This document shows positions 24,344 to 33,015 of a stretch of DNA of 64,000 nt, one piece after another (positions within the stretch are counted from its first letter, which is position 1; each line of letters starts with the position of its first letter). A program made the translations under genes and the position numbers. Source of the DNA: Gammaproteobacteria bacterium (GTDB taxonomy: Bacteria; Pseudomonadota; Gammaproteobacteria; Steroidobacterales; GCA-2729495); assembly GCA_015709695.1 (NCBI GenBank), contig CP054183.1:2468992-2532991 (forward strand). Direction: 5' to 3'. The notes below the pieces were generated by a model that worked only from the letters and a program-made list of their open reading frames with translations, searched no databases and was not told where the DNA came from.

Positions 24344-26128
24344 ATGGGTATGTCGCGTCCCGGCCGGGGGTTCCTGGCTGCCTTGCTGTTGCCTGCCATG
24401 GCGTCCGCCACGGTTTACCAGGGCAACCCCGGCAATTATCTGGCCCTGCTCGACCAGCTGCAGCCGGGCGACACCCTGCAGCTGGCTGCCGGCACCTACC
24501 GCGACCAGCTGCAGATCAGTGACCTGCACGGCGCACCGGGCGCCTACATCACCATCACCGGCCCGCAGTCGGGTGCCGCCGCCGTGTTCCTCGCCGACAA
24601 CTGCTGCAACACCGTGCAGCTCGACGACGTCTCCTGGCTCGAGGTCTCGCACCTGACGCTGGACGGCACCGGCACCGAAGGCCCCTTCGGCGTCGACTCG
24701 CGCAACGTCACCCACCACGTGACCATCTCCGACCTCACCATCATCGGCTACGGCGCCGACCAGCAGATGGATGGCATCTCCACCAAGGGCCCGGCCTGGA
24801 ACTGGATCGTGCGCCGCAACCGCATCATCGGTGCCGGCACCGGCATGTACTTCGGCAGCTCCGACGGCAGCGCGCCCTTCGTCGCCGGCCTGATCGAGTA
24901 CAACGTGGTGCTGGACACGCTCGGCTACAACGCGCAGATCAAGCACCAGAACCCGCGGCCGTCGAACATCGGCATGCCCACCGGGGTGAACCGCACCATC
25001 ATCCGCCACAACGTGTTTTCCAAGGCCAACGGCGCCAACGGCGGCGACAGCGCCAGACCCAACCTGCTGGTGGGCCACCTGCCGCTGTCCGGCACGGGCC
25101 AGGACGACAGCTACGAGATCTACGGCAATTTCTTCTACGAGAACCCGACCGAGGCACTGTTCCAGGGCGAGGGCAACATCGGCCTGTACGGCAACCTGTT
25201 CGTCAATTCCGTGGGCGATGCGCTCAACATCGTCCCCCACAACGACCAGCCGCGCTCGGTGACGGTCTTCCAGAACACCGTGGTGGCGGATGGCCGCGGC
25301 ATCTATGTCAGCGGCGGCAAGGCCGGTTTCACGCAGCGGATCATCGGCAACGCCGTGTTCGCCGCACCGGCCATCAGCGGGCCGAACCAGGCCTCCAACA
25401 TCACCGCTGCCTACGGTTCCACCAACCTGTATCTGAAGAATCCCTGGGGCGCGATCGGCCAGCTCGATCTCTACCCGCTCGCCGGCATGCTCGAAGGGAC
25501 GGCCATCGATACCAGCGCCTTCACCGGCTACACGGACTGGAGCCTGGATTTCAACGGTCGCGCCCGTGACCAGGCGTTTCGCGGCGCCTACAGCGGCGCG
25601 GGCAGCAACCCCGGCTGGAAGCTGGCACTGGCGATGAAGGACAGCGCCGCGCCGGTCACGCCCGCGCCCACGCTCAGCTTCAGCGCCACGCCGGCGTCGA
25701 TCGCCAACGGCGGCAGCACCACGCTGGCCTGGTCGAGCACCGATGCCAGCGCCTGCACCGCCTCCGGCGGCTGGACGGGCACCAGGGCCAGCTCCGGCTC
25801 GAGCAGCAGCGGCGCGCTCACCACCACCACGACCTTCAGCCTGACCTGCAGCGGCGCGGGTGGCACGGCCGCCCGGTCGGTCACCGTCACCGTGGCCGCC
25901 GCTCCCGGCGGGGGCTCGGGCGGCGGCGGCTCGGGTGGCGGTAGCGGTGGCAGTGGCAGCAGTGCCGGTGACCCGCCCGCAGCCACCGGTAGTGGTGGCG
26001 GCGGTGGGGCCTTGGACTGGCTGCTCGGTTTCCTGCTCGCCGCCGGCGGGTGGTCGCGGCGACGCCGTAGCCCGGGAGTCAGCAGCCCGCAGCCGCTGTC
26101 TGATTCCCCGTGGCAAGACCGGGCTTGA
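24344..26128 (+). CDS. Secreted right-handed parallel beta-helix protein
   Basis: The product has about 594 residues: a signal peptide (MGMSRPGRGFLAALLLPAMA), a parallel beta-helix domain with repeated N-x-[IV]-x-x-N turns (for example NRIIGAGTGMYFGSSDG, YGNFFYENPTEALFQGEGN and GNLFVNSVGDALNI) like pectate lyase-type carbohydrate-active proteins, and an Ig-like PKD-type segment near 430-500 (SFSATPASIANGGSTTLAWS). A Gly/Ser run then leads to a GGGGGALDWLLGFLLAAGG helix followed by RRRR. This tail resembles GlyGly-CTERM sorting signals read by rhombosortase, but about 20 residues extend beyond it. No catalytic residues of a known lyase are claimed. The GTG at 24335 is an alternative start. It is probably a surface or exported glycan-binding protein. 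Confidence 0.8.
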   Translation: MGMSRPGRGFLAALLLPAMASATVYQGNPGNYLALLDQLQPGDTLQLAAGTYRDQLQISDLHGAPGAYITITGPQSGAAAVFLADNCCNTVQLDDVSWLEVSHLTLDGTGTEGPFGVDSRNVTHHVTISDLTIIGYGADQQMDGISTKGPAWNWIVRRNRIIGAGTGMYFGSSDGSAPFVAGLIEYNVVLDTLGYNAQIKHQNPRPSNIGMPTGVNRTIIRHNVFSKANGANGGDSARPNLLVGHLPLSGTGQDDSYEIYGNFFYENPTEALFQGEGNIGLYGNLFVNSVGDALNIVPHNDQPRSVTVFQNTVVADGRGIYVSGGKAGFTQRIIGNAVFAAPAISGPNQASNITAAYGSTNLYLKNPWGAIGQLDLYPLAGMLEGTAIDTSAFTGYTDWSLDFNGRARDQAFRGAYSGAGSNPGWKLALAMKDSAAPVTPAPTLSFSATPASIANGGSTTLAWSSTDASACTASGGWTGTRASSGSSSSGALTTTTTFSLTCSGAGGTAARSVTVTVAAAPGGGSGGGGSGGGSGGSGSSAGDPPAATGSGGGGGALDWLLGFLLAAGGWSRRRRSPGVSSPQPLSDSPWQDRA

Positions 26129-26526
26129 AATCCGCGCAGGGCTTGAAACTCGCGCAGGCCGCCCTCGCGGCGGCCCTCCTCCTGGCTTCGCTCGTGGCAC
26201 TGGCCAGCGCACGGCATTACCTCGCGCGCGAGGAACTGCTCTGCGACGCCACGGGCCAGGTCTGCCTCCTGGGAACGCTCAGCTACGACAGCAACTCACG
26301 CGAACTCTGGCTGCGCGGGCGCATCGAACGCGCCGAGGGTCCGGGCGTACTGCACCTGATGCTCTCCGGCACCAGTCGCCCCGGGGCCGTGCACTACGCG
26401 AGCCTGGACATCGACATCCGCGGGCGGACGACCGAGATCGTCGATGTCCACATGGTCCCCGGCGAGCCCGCAGTCGACAACTGGCGCCTGGACCGCGTTG
26501 CCTTCACGCCCATAGCCGGTCACTGA
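26110..26526 (+). CDS. Small membrane-anchored or secreted hypothetical protein
   Basis: A 138-residue protein with an N-terminal hydrophobic helix (ALAAALLLASLVALASA) acting as signal or anchor. A small beta-rich domain follows with two cysteines near 45 and 52 (EELLCDATGQVCLLG) that could form a disulfide. It uses a GTG start at 26110 that overlaps the end of the beta-helix gene by 19 nt, so the two are probably cotranscribed. I do not recognise the family. Two short palindromes follow its stop codon, the second with a short T-run. Confidence 0.6.
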   Translation: MARPGLKSAQGLKLAQAALAAALLLASLVALASARHYLAREELLCDATGQVCLLGTLSYDSNSRELWLRGRIERAEGPGVLHLMLSGTSRPGAVHYASLDIDIRGRTTEIVDVHMVPGEPAVDNWRLDRVAFTPIAGH

Positions 26527-26552
26527 GAAGCCGGCAGTACATGTAGCGCAGC

Positions 26553-26605
26553 GGCAACACAATGATATTTGTTGCCTGTTACAGCACATTTTGCTGTAGC
26601 TTTTT
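26553..26605 (+). promoter_or_regulatory. Two palindromes between hypothetical gene and barrel gene
   Basis: GGCAACA at 26553-26559 pairs with TGTTGCC at 26570-26576 (10-nt spacer), an operator-like inverted repeat. TACAGCA / TGCTGTA at 26580-26598 with a 5-nt loop, followed by GC and five T, may be a weak terminator for the preceding genes. The stretch is AT-rich compared with its surroundings and probably also contains the promoter of the barrel gene at 26728. Confidence 0.5.
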
Positions 26606-26727
26606 CACACAGCTCATGTAACATCACGCCGTCGTCTGGTTTTCCCCGTGGTCTGGACATGCCACAGGGCACCGGCAGGGGGGCCGGCGGCAACGTTGTT
26701 GTTATGTGCGTACGAAGGAGAAACCGA

Positions 26728-27345
26728 ATGAGATATCTGAGCACCGCCGTGTGCGCGGCAGCCGTCCTGGCCGCCGGCTCGGCTTTCGCAGGGGAGAACC
26801 CGGCATGGACCTGGGGCCAGATCGGCTACACGTCCTCGAGTTCCGGCGATGACACCACCGATGCCTTTGGCCTCAACGGCAGCCTCGGCATCGCCGACCT
26901 GTTCCACTTCCAGGTCGGATACGTCAATGGCAGCATCGGCGATGTTTTCGGTGGTCCGGATCAGGATTACGACGGCTATTCGATCGTCGCGGGTGTTCAC
27001 CCCCATATCGCCGCCGGCACCGATGCCGTGTTCAACCTCCGCTATCAGGACATGGACCTGGACGACACGAACGAGGACATTGACGGCTGGGGCCTCGGCG
27101 CCGGGCTGCGCCACATGCTGACGGACCAGTTCGAGCTCAACGGCATGATCAACTGGGATCGCTACAGCGTGGATCACGTCAGCAATGGCGACGGCACCGT
27201 CGTGTCCTGGACGGTTGGCGGCCGCTACCTGGCGACGCCGGCCCTCTCCGTGGGCGTCAGCTACACCGATGCCGACAAGACGGCATTCTTCGTCGGTGGC
27301 GCCGCCACGCTCGATGTCCGCTACCAGTTCGGCGACCTGTTCTAG
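26728..27345 (+). CDS. Small outer-membrane beta-barrel protein
   Basis: A 205-residue exported protein with a clear signal peptide (MRYLSTAVCAAAVLAAGSAFA, cleavage after AFA). The mature part is built of alternating polar and aromatic residues, acidic turns (DDTTDAFGLNGS, DLDDTNEDIDGWG) and ends with VRYQFGDLF, a C-terminal phenylalanine suitable for BAM-dependent insertion. An eight-strand OmpA/OmpW-like barrel of opacity type is the best guess. The ATG at 26728 has GAAGGAG with 7-nt spacing. A strong terminator follows, so it is a single-gene unit. The function is unknown. Confidence 0.78.
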   Translation: MRYLSTAVCAAAVLAAGSAFAGENPAWTWGQIGYTSSSSGDDTTDAFGLNGSLGIADLFHFQVGYVNGSIGDVFGGPDQDYDGYSIVAGVHPHIAAGTDAVFNLRYQDMDLDDTNEDIDGWGLGAGLRHMLTDQFELNGMINWDRYSVDHVSNGDGTVVSWTVGGRYLATPALSVGVSYTDADKTAFFVGGAATLDVRYQFGDLF

Positions 27346-27388
27346 GCCGCATTGCGACCACCGCCACCGGTGGTGGGTAGGTAAACGG

Positions 27389-27418
27389 ACGCCGGCCGCA
27401 AGGCCGGCGTCTTTTTTT
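27389..27418 (+). terminator. Rho-independent terminator of the barrel gene
   Basis: Perfect 9-bp stem ACGCCGGCC / GGCCGGCGT with a GCAA tetraloop, followed by C and seven T, 43 nt after the stop codon. Confidence 0.92.
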
Positions 27419-27467
27419 GGCGCATGTCCCTTGGCCACCCCTGCGCCGACGCCTACACTGCGCTTCG

Positions 27468-29222
27468 ATGCCGGACCCCACCACCCTGGCCCCGCGCCCA
27501 GCTTCACGAGTCCGCATGCTGGGCCAGATGCTGCGCCTTGCCAGTCCCTACTGGAACTGCGAGCGCAAGGCCAGGGTACGCGGCGCCACCCTGGCGCTCT
27601 TCCTTCTGACCGTTTGCCAGGTTGGCCTCACTGTCTGGGGCAATTACTGGAACCGCGCACTGTTCGACGCCCTGGAGGCGCGCTCGGTGCCCGAGGTTCT
27701 GGTGCAGGTGGGCGTATTCGCGCTCATCTTCGCCGGCTCCATCGTCGTCACCGCGGCACATCTGATGGTCAAGCGCTGGTTGCAGCTCGACTGGCGTGCC
27801 TGGCTCACCGACCGCCTGGTTGGCCGCTGGATGGCCGACGGCAGGCATTACCGCCTGACGTTCAGCGCGGGCGATCATGACAATCCGGACGGGCGTATCG
27901 CCGAGGACGTGCGAATTGCCACCGAGAGCGCCATTGCCCTGGCGCACACGCTCGTCTTCTCGGTGATGATCCTCGGTACCTTCGTGGACATCCTCTGGGA
28001 GGTGTCCGGCGTCGTTACCGTTCCCGGCACCGCCCTGCAGGTTCCCGGCTACATGGTGCCGCTGGCCGTGCTCTATGCCGGCGCCGGCACCATCGTCGGC
28101 TGGCTGTTCGGCCGGCCCCTGGTGCGCACCACCAACGCCCTGCAGACCGCCGAGGCCAGCTTCCGCTTCGGCCTGGCGCGGGCGCGGGAGCAGTCCGAGT
28201 CCATCGCGCTCATGCACGGCGAAGCCATGGAGCGGGCCAGGTCCGGGGTGCGCTTCCGCGAGGTCGTACGCGACTGGGACCGGCAGTCGCTGGCCTACAT
28301 GGGCATTGTCTCGTTCTCCACCGGCTACGGCGCCTTGCTCCCCGTGTTCCCGCTGCTGGTCGCGGCACCGCAGTACATCATGGGCGAGATGACGCTCGGC
28401 GTCCTGATGCAGGCGGCACAGGCGTTTCAGAAGGTCACCTCCGCGCTGTCCTGGCCGGTGGACAATGTCGGCGAAATCGCCCGCTGCCGCGCTTCGGCCG
28501 ACCGTGCCCTGGCCCTGCACCTGGGTATGCAGCGCCTCGACCTGGAGAAGCAGCTGCCCGCTGCGTATCGCATCGAGCTCGGCTGCTGCGCACCGTCGCG
28601 CCTGAAGATCGAAGCGCTGACCATCACCGAGCCATCGGGCCGGATCCTTATCGAGGACTTCAGCTGCGAGATCCGCCGCGGCGAACGCGTGCTGGTCATG
28701 GGTGACCCGGCGGTGACCACCAGCCTGTTCCAGGTCATCGGCGGCCTCTGGGCCTGGGGGCGCGGCCGTGTGCTGTTGCCTGCCGACGGGCCGGTGCTGT
28801 TCATGCCCCAGCGGCCGTTCCTCCCGGAGGGGACGCTTCGCGAGGCGCTCTGCTACCCACAGGCACCGGATGCATACAGCGACAGCTGCATCCGCCATGC
28901 ACTGGAGTGCGCCGGCCTGGCCTGGCTCAGGCCACGCCTGGATGAACAGGACAACTGGGCACGCGTTCTGCCGTTGCGCGGCCAGCAACAGCTGGGCCTG
29001 GCCCGCGCGGTGATGCAGCGGCCGGCCTGGATTCTCATGGAGGAAGCCACCGACGCCTTTGATCCCAAGGGCGAACAGCTGATGCTGGAGATGCTCCGGC
29101 GCGAGGTGCCCGGTGCCGGGATGCTTACCATCAGCGTCCATCCCGGGCTTGAGCATCTCCATGATCGCAAGATCGTGCTCAACCGGCTGGTGCCGGTCCG
29201 CCACCTGTTCCACGCGGACTGA
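27468..29222 (+). CDS. SbmA/YddA-like ABC protein with degenerate ATPase domain
   Basis: The 584-residue protein has the layout of YddA/BacA-type half transporters: a membrane domain with about six helices (residues 20-340, including GNYWNRALFDALEAR and the FEREHHRL-like EQSESIALMHGEAMERAR) and a C-terminal nucleotide-binding domain. The latter is eroded. The Walker A position reads GDPAVTTS (412-419), without the glycine-lysine pair. The signature loop is LRGQQQLGLAR near 503 instead of LSGGQ-like. Walker B is AWILMEEATDAFD near 520-532, lacking the aspartate. ATP hydrolysis is therefore unlikely. Possibly it works as a proton-driven transporter like SbmA, which has no ATPase, or needs a partner. 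The ATG at 27468 is preferred to earlier frame positions that overlap the terminator. Confidence 0.85.
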   Translation: MPDPTTLAPRPASRVRMLGQMLRLASPYWNCERKARVRGATLALFLLTVCQVGLTVWGNYWNRALFDALEARSVPEVLVQVGVFALIFAGSIVVTAAHLMVKRWLQLDWRAWLTDRLVGRWMADGRHYRLTFSAGDHDNPDGRIAEDVRIATESAIALAHTLVFSVMILGTFVDILWEVSGVVTVPGTALQVPGYMVPLAVLYAGAGTIVGWLFGRPLVRTTNALQTAEASFRFGLARAREQSESIALMHGEAMERARSGVRFREVVRDWDRQSLAYMGIVSFSTGYGALLPVFPLLVAAPQYIMGEMTLGVLMQAAQAFQKVTSALSWPVDNVGEIARCRASADRALALHLGMQRLDLEKQLPAAYRIELGCCAPSRLKIEALTITEPSGRILIEDFSCEIRRGERVLVMGDPAVTTSLFQVIGGLWAWGRGRVLLPADGPVLFMPQRPFLPEGTLREALCYPQAPDAYSDSCIRHALECAGLAWLRPRLDEQDNWARVLPLRGQQQLGLARAVMQRPAWILMEEATDAFDPKGEQLMLEMLRREVPGAGMLTISVHPGLEHLHDRKIVLNRLVPVRHLFHAD

Positions 29223-29244
29223 AGCGCGAGCGGCCGCCGGTCCT

Positions 29245-30363
29245 TCAGAAGGAGGCGGGCAACCAGCCGCGCTCGACGCACTCGCGGAAGCACCATGACG
29301 GCGTGGTCTCCGTCCGGTAGCTCCAGAAGAACCAGCCGCGATAGTGCTCGAAAGCGCATATCTGGGCGGCACCGTAGCCACGGTTCGCGACATCGACCTG
29401 GAAGCCGTCGAGTGCCTCCAGGGCATGGTTGTAGGGGCCCTCGGCCCAGAGCGAAACGGCTTTCAGGTCGAGGCCCAGGCTCCATTCGCCCGCAATCGCC
29501 GGCACCCGCAGTTCCCGCTGCACCAGGTCGGCTTCGTCGCGCCAGAGGATGGCTGCCTTGTGCAGATGGCCACCGATATCCAGATCCTTGTCTGCCTGCT
29601 CGAAGCACTGGTACCGGTGCAGGTCGAAGATCACGTTGTCGAATCCGGGCTCCTGGAAGAAGCCGAGGTATTCGCGGTGCGGGCGAAAGCCGTCATGCAC
29701 CACCACGGCAACGTCACCGGGACCGCAATGACTGCGCACCGCGGCGTTGGCACGCCGGTAGTAGTCCTTGAGCACCTGCGTGGGCACGTCCCAGCGTGGC
29801 TCGTTCAGCAGTTCGATGCCGAGCAGCGCTGGATGCGCGCGGTAGCGTGCCGCCAGCCGGCCGACGATATCGACCGAATGTGCGATGTACTCATCCTTCG
29901 TGTGCCACTCGCAGACGTCCTTGATGCCGCCATTGTCGAAGCCGTTCTGGCAGCCCGGGGCGGCGTGCAGGTCCAGCAGGACCTTCAGCCCCATCTCCCC
30001 GGCCCAGCCCATGGCCCGGTCCAGCACCTCGATGCCACCGCTGACGAACGGCTGCCGGCTGGCGCCGTACTTCGGGTGATAGGGATAGGGCGGTCCGAAC
30101 AACCAGTGCCCGAGCGGAATGCGCAGCGCATTGATGCCGCTCGCCGCCAGCCAGGCGAAGTCCTCGCGGGTGATGAAGGAATCCCAGTGGGCGCGGAGCC
30201 GGGCCGGTGCCGCGGCGCCGAGTTCCACGCACCAGCTGGTCTCATCGGTGGCGGCCAATCCCGCGAAGAGACTGGGTGTCATCCACTTTTCCAGCACCAG
30301 CCAGCCGCCGAGGTTGACACCACGCAGGCGGGCAGGCCAGGGCGCGTTTCCTGCTGGCGCCAC
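29245..30363 (-). CDS. GH5 glycoside hydrolase (exo-beta-1,3-glucanase-like)
   Basis: The 372-residue protein is a family 5 glycoside hydrolase close to fungal-type exo-beta-1,3-glucanases (GH5 subfamily 9). It begins with RGVNLGGWLVLEKWMTPSLF, has the acid/base Glu188 in ELLNEPRWD and the nucleophile Glu293 in AGEWSLG, plus ALRIPLGHWLFG and the VIFDLHRYQCF strand. There is no signal peptide at the GTG start (30363, with AAGGAT nearby), so it may be cytoplasmic, acting on imported oligosaccharides. It converges with the ABC gene. Bacterial members of this subfamily are less common than fungal ones, so transfer is possible but unproven. Confidence 0.85.
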   Translation of the reverse strand: MAPAGNAPWPARLRGVNLGGWLVLEKWMTPSLFAGLAATDETSWCVELGAAAPARLRAHWDSFITREDFAWLAASGINALRIPLGHWLFGPPYPYHPKYGASRQPFVSGGIEVLDRAMGWAGEMGLKVLLDLHAAPGCQNGFDNGGIKDVCEWHTKDEYIAHSVDIVGRLAARYRAHPALLGIELLNEPRWDVPTQVLKDYYRRANAAVRSHCGPGDVAVVVHDGFRPHREYLGFFQEPGFDNVIFDLHRYQCFEQADKDLDIGGHLHKAAILWRDEADLVQRELRVPAIAGEWSLGLDLKAVSLWAEGPYNHALEALDGFQVDVANRGYGAAQICAFEHYRGWFFWSYRTETTPSWCFRECVERGWLPASF

Positions 30364-30543
30364 GGACTCATCCTTTCAGTCAATGGTAACCACGAAACCA
30401 GCCGTCAGAATAGCGGCTGGTTTCGCGACGCGCCAAACGCCTGTCCTCCGGCCGCAGGCCGGGCGCAATCATCAGCCATCGGCCAAATGCCGGCCGCTGG
30501 GGTAAAGTAGCCGGCAGGATCGGGGGAATCCCAGCAACGAGCC

Positions 30544-31143
30544 ATGAGCCGGTTCAAGGCAGCCAAGAAGCTCGACGCCATCGATGCCCGCCTCGATACA
30601 CTCGAGGCCGAGCGCCGCGCGCTGGAGCAGGCCACCCTGGGGGCGGCGGTGGCCGAGGGCCTGCGCCGGGAGCGCTACTTCGGCATCGCCGACGACGGCC
30701 AGCGCCGCGGCCTCATCGCCCTCGAGCGCGAGATCCACGAGCAGCGCCGCCAGCAGGGTGCGGCCGCGGTCGCCTACTGGGGCACCGTCGTCACCGAGAC
30801 CCGCCGCAAGCTCGATGATCTCCGTGATGAATCGCCCCGCTCCGCCTGGCGCCGCGGCGTCTGGTACGACATCCTCACCATCCTCTGGATCCTGGTCGGC
30901 GGCGGTTTCTGGGCCTTCCGCTGGGCCGGCGCCATCGCCGGGGCGGTGATCACCGCAGCCTGGGCGCCGTTCCTGGTGCGCGGCCGCGAGCGCACCCGCA
31001 TCAGCTCCATCCGCAAGGGCGAGGACATCCTGCGCTCGGCGGAGAACGAACTGCGCATCGCCGAAAGGGAGCGCGACCGGCACCAGGCCGACGGCATCTT
31101 CTCCGCCACCGAGGCCGTCGCCGGGGCACCGGATGCGGGCTGA
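30544..31143 (+). CDS. Two-helix membrane protein with flanking coiled coils
   Basis: A 199-residue protein with an N-terminal charged coiled coil (residues 1-95, KKLDAIDARLDTLEAERRAL), two adjacent membrane helices near 108-145 (YDILTILWILVGGGFWAFRW and AGAIAGAVITAAWAPFLVRG), and a C-terminal charged helix (EDILRSAENELRIAERERDR). No catalytic motif is visible and I do not recognise the family. A coiled-coil hairpin anchor, possibly a structural or scaffold protein, is the most that can be said. It overlaps the next gene by 11 nt, suggesting coupled translation with the barrel-like protein. Confidence 0.65.
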   Translation: MSRFKAAKKLDAIDARLDTLEAERRALEQATLGAAVAEGLRRERYFGIADDGQRRGLIALEREIHEQRRQQGAAAVAYWGTVVTETRRKLDDLRDESPRSAWRRGVWYDILTILWILVGGGFWAFRWAGAIAGAVITAAWAPFLVRGRERTRISSIRKGEDILRSAENELRIAERERDRHQADGIFSATEAVAGAPDAG

Positions 31144-31891
31144 GCACCTCCCTGCCAGCTGCCGCGCCGGACTGCTCCTGCTGCTGGCTGGTTTCCTGCA
31201 CTGCGCACCCGCGATCGCCGACGACGCCTTCAACCTCACGCCATACCTCTGGGCAGCCAGCCTGGATGGCACGCTCGGCGCCGGCGCCACGGACCCGGGC
31301 GGGGGCGCGACAGCGGATTTCGGCAAGATCTGGGACAACATGAGCCTCGCCGGCGCGATGCTCAACGCCAGCTGGCGCCGGGATCGCTGGACGGTGTTCG
31401 GCGACTGGACCTATGCGAGGGTGGAATCCGACAGTCCCACCGGGGCCTCCAGGCTCTACTCGCATGCCGAGGCCGAGGTACGCGGCAACGTCATGCAGGT
31501 GTTTGCCGGCTGGGACAGCCTGCCCACCGGGACTGGCCACCTGGACCTGTTTGCCGGCCTCCGCTACTACGACATCGACGTCGATCTCGAACTCCAGGGC
31601 GCCACGCTCGCCGACCGGCAGGCTGGCGGCAGCGCCCAGTGGTTCGATGCGGTCGCCGGCCTGCGCTACCTGCAGCGCTTCGGCGGCCGCTGGCAGGTGC
31701 TTGCCCAGGCGGATGTCGGCGCTGGTGGCTCCGAGCCCTCCTGGGAGGCCGTTGCCTCGCTGGGCTACACCTTCGACTGGGGCACGCTGGTTGGTGGCTG
31801 GCGCCACCTGCAGTCCGACTACCGGGACGAGAGCCTGCAGTTCGACGCGCAGCTCACCGGTCCCTTTCTCGGCGCATCGTTCGCCTTCTGA
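31133..31891 (+). CDS. Exported outer-membrane barrel-like protein
   Basis: A 252-residue protein with a signal peptide (about 30 residues, ending near HCAPAIADD) and a mature part of alternating aromatic/polar strands (NLTPYLWAASLDGTLGAGAT, WDSLPTGTGHLDLFAGLRYY, LVGGWRHLQSDY) ending in FLGASFAF, a C-terminal aromatic that suits an outer-membrane barrel. The pattern resembles the family of uncharacterised proteins whose mature form begins NLTPYLWA. It overlaps the upstream coiled-coil gene by 11 nt, which suggests a joint envelope function. The gene ends just before the convergent ABC-2 permease gene. Confidence 0.7.
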   Translation: MRAEHLPASCRAGLLLLLAGFLHCAPAIADDAFNLTPYLWAASLDGTLGAGATDPGGGATADFGKIWDNMSLAGAMLNASWRRDRWTVFGDWTYARVESDSPTGASRLYSHAEAEVRGNVMQVFAGWDSLPTGTGHLDLFAGLRYYDIDVDLELQGATLADRQAGGSAQWFDAVAGLRYLQRFGGRWQVLAQADVGAGGSEPSWEAVASLGYTFDWGTLVGGWRHLQSDYRDESLQFDAQLTGPFLGASFAF

Positions 31892-31905
31892 ACCGCCGGC
31901 GCCGC

Positions 31906-33015
31906 TCAGCCCAGCCGCTTGCGGAATCGCGAGGCCGCCAGGGCCACCGCCACCAGGAAGCAGGCGCCGAGCTTCAGCACCGGCCCGCCCAGTTCCCGCA
32001 GCGAGGCTCCCCGCAGGATCACGCCACGCAGGATCTCGTTGAAATGCGTCAGCGGCAGCAGCTGCGCCAGCCACTGCACGGCCAGCGGCATGCCCTCGAA
32101 CGGGAACATGAACCCGGAGAGCAGGATCGACGGCAGCAGGATGAAGTAGCCGAGCTGCATGGCCTGGAACTGCGTGCGAGCGACGGTGGACACCAGCAGG
32201 CCCAGCGCCAGCGTGGCGGCGATGAACAGGATCGCCCCGGCATAGAGATCGACCACGCTGCCGTTGACCGGCACCTGGAACAGCAGCACCCCCGCGCCGA
32301 GCACGATGCTGGTCTGCACCAGGCCCACCGCCACGTAGGGCAGCAGCTTGCCGAGCATCAGCTCCACCGGGCGCACCGGCGTGGTGATCAGCAGCTCGAG
32401 GTTGCCGCGCTCGCGCTCGCGCACCAGCGCGATGGCGGTGAACACCACCATGGTCATGGTGAGGATCACGCCGATCAGTGCCGGCACGATCTGCACCGCC
32501 GTGCGCCGCTCGGGGTTGTACTCGGTCAGCACCTCGAGTGTCGGCGTGCCACGCAACGGCGCGGTGACCCGCACGCGCACCGGGATGGCGGCGAGCGCAC
32601 GCGCCGCCGCCTCCACGCCCGGCTCGCCGCCGTCGATGAACAGCTGCGCCAGGGCGCGCTCCCCGCCCAGGCGCCGGCGCTCGAAATCCGGCGGCACGTA
32701 CAGCCCCACGGAAACCTCGCCCGCGGCGATCAGCCGGCGCAGCTCGTCCGGCCCGCGGGCACGGGCGACGAAGTCCACCACCTGGCTGGCGGCGAGGTCG
32801 GCCACCAGCGCGCGCGAGGCGGTGGTGTTGGCGTCGTCCACCCAGGCGGCGCGCAGGTGGCGCACGTCGAAGTTGATGCCGTAGCCGAAGATCAGGATCA
32901 GCAGCAGCGGCACGCCGAAGATCATGCCGGCGGTCAGCCGGTCGCGGCGCAGCTGGCGGATCTCCTTGTCCGCCACCGCGGCGACCCGCTGGAAGAATTC
33001 CGCGGCCGCGCTCAT
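31906..33015 (-). CDS. ABC-2 type permease subunit
   Basis: The 369-residue permease has the layout of YbhR/YhhJ-type ABC-2 exporters: one N-terminal helix (LLLILIFGYGINFD), a large periplasmic loop of about 140 residues (VDDANTTASRALVADLAAS), then five helices including the conserved IALVRERERGNLELLITTPV coupling segment. With the ATPase downstream-coupled to it and the HlyD lipoprotein it should export an unidentified compound across the envelope. The start overlaps the ATPase stop by 4 nt, so it is in the same operon. No second permease of the usual YbhS/YbhR pair is present, which suggests a homodimer. Confidence 0.88.
   Translation of the reverse strand: MSAAAEFFQRVAAVADKEIRQLRRDRLTAGMIFGVPLLLILIFGYGINFDVRHLRAAWVDDANTTASRALVADLAASQVVDFVARARGPDELRRLIAAGEVSVGLYVPPDFERRRLGGERALAQLFIDGGEPGVEAAARALAAIPVRVRVTAPLRGTPTLEVLTEYNPERRTAVQIVPALIGVILTMTMVVFTAIALVRERERGNLELLITTPVRPVELMLGKLLPYVAVGLVQTSIVLGAGVLLFQVPVNGSVVDLYAGAILFIAATLALGLLVSTVARTQFQAMQLGYFILLPSILLSGFMFPFEGMPLAVQWLAQLLPLTHFNEILRGVILRGASLRELGGPVLKLGACFLVAVALAASRFRKRLG

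Noticed and set aside
25900-26000. Gly/Ser-coding repeats as a possible CRISPR or DNA repeat array
   Set aside because: The repetitive DNA is codon repetition for a Gly/Ser linker inside the beta-helix gene, with no regular spacers.
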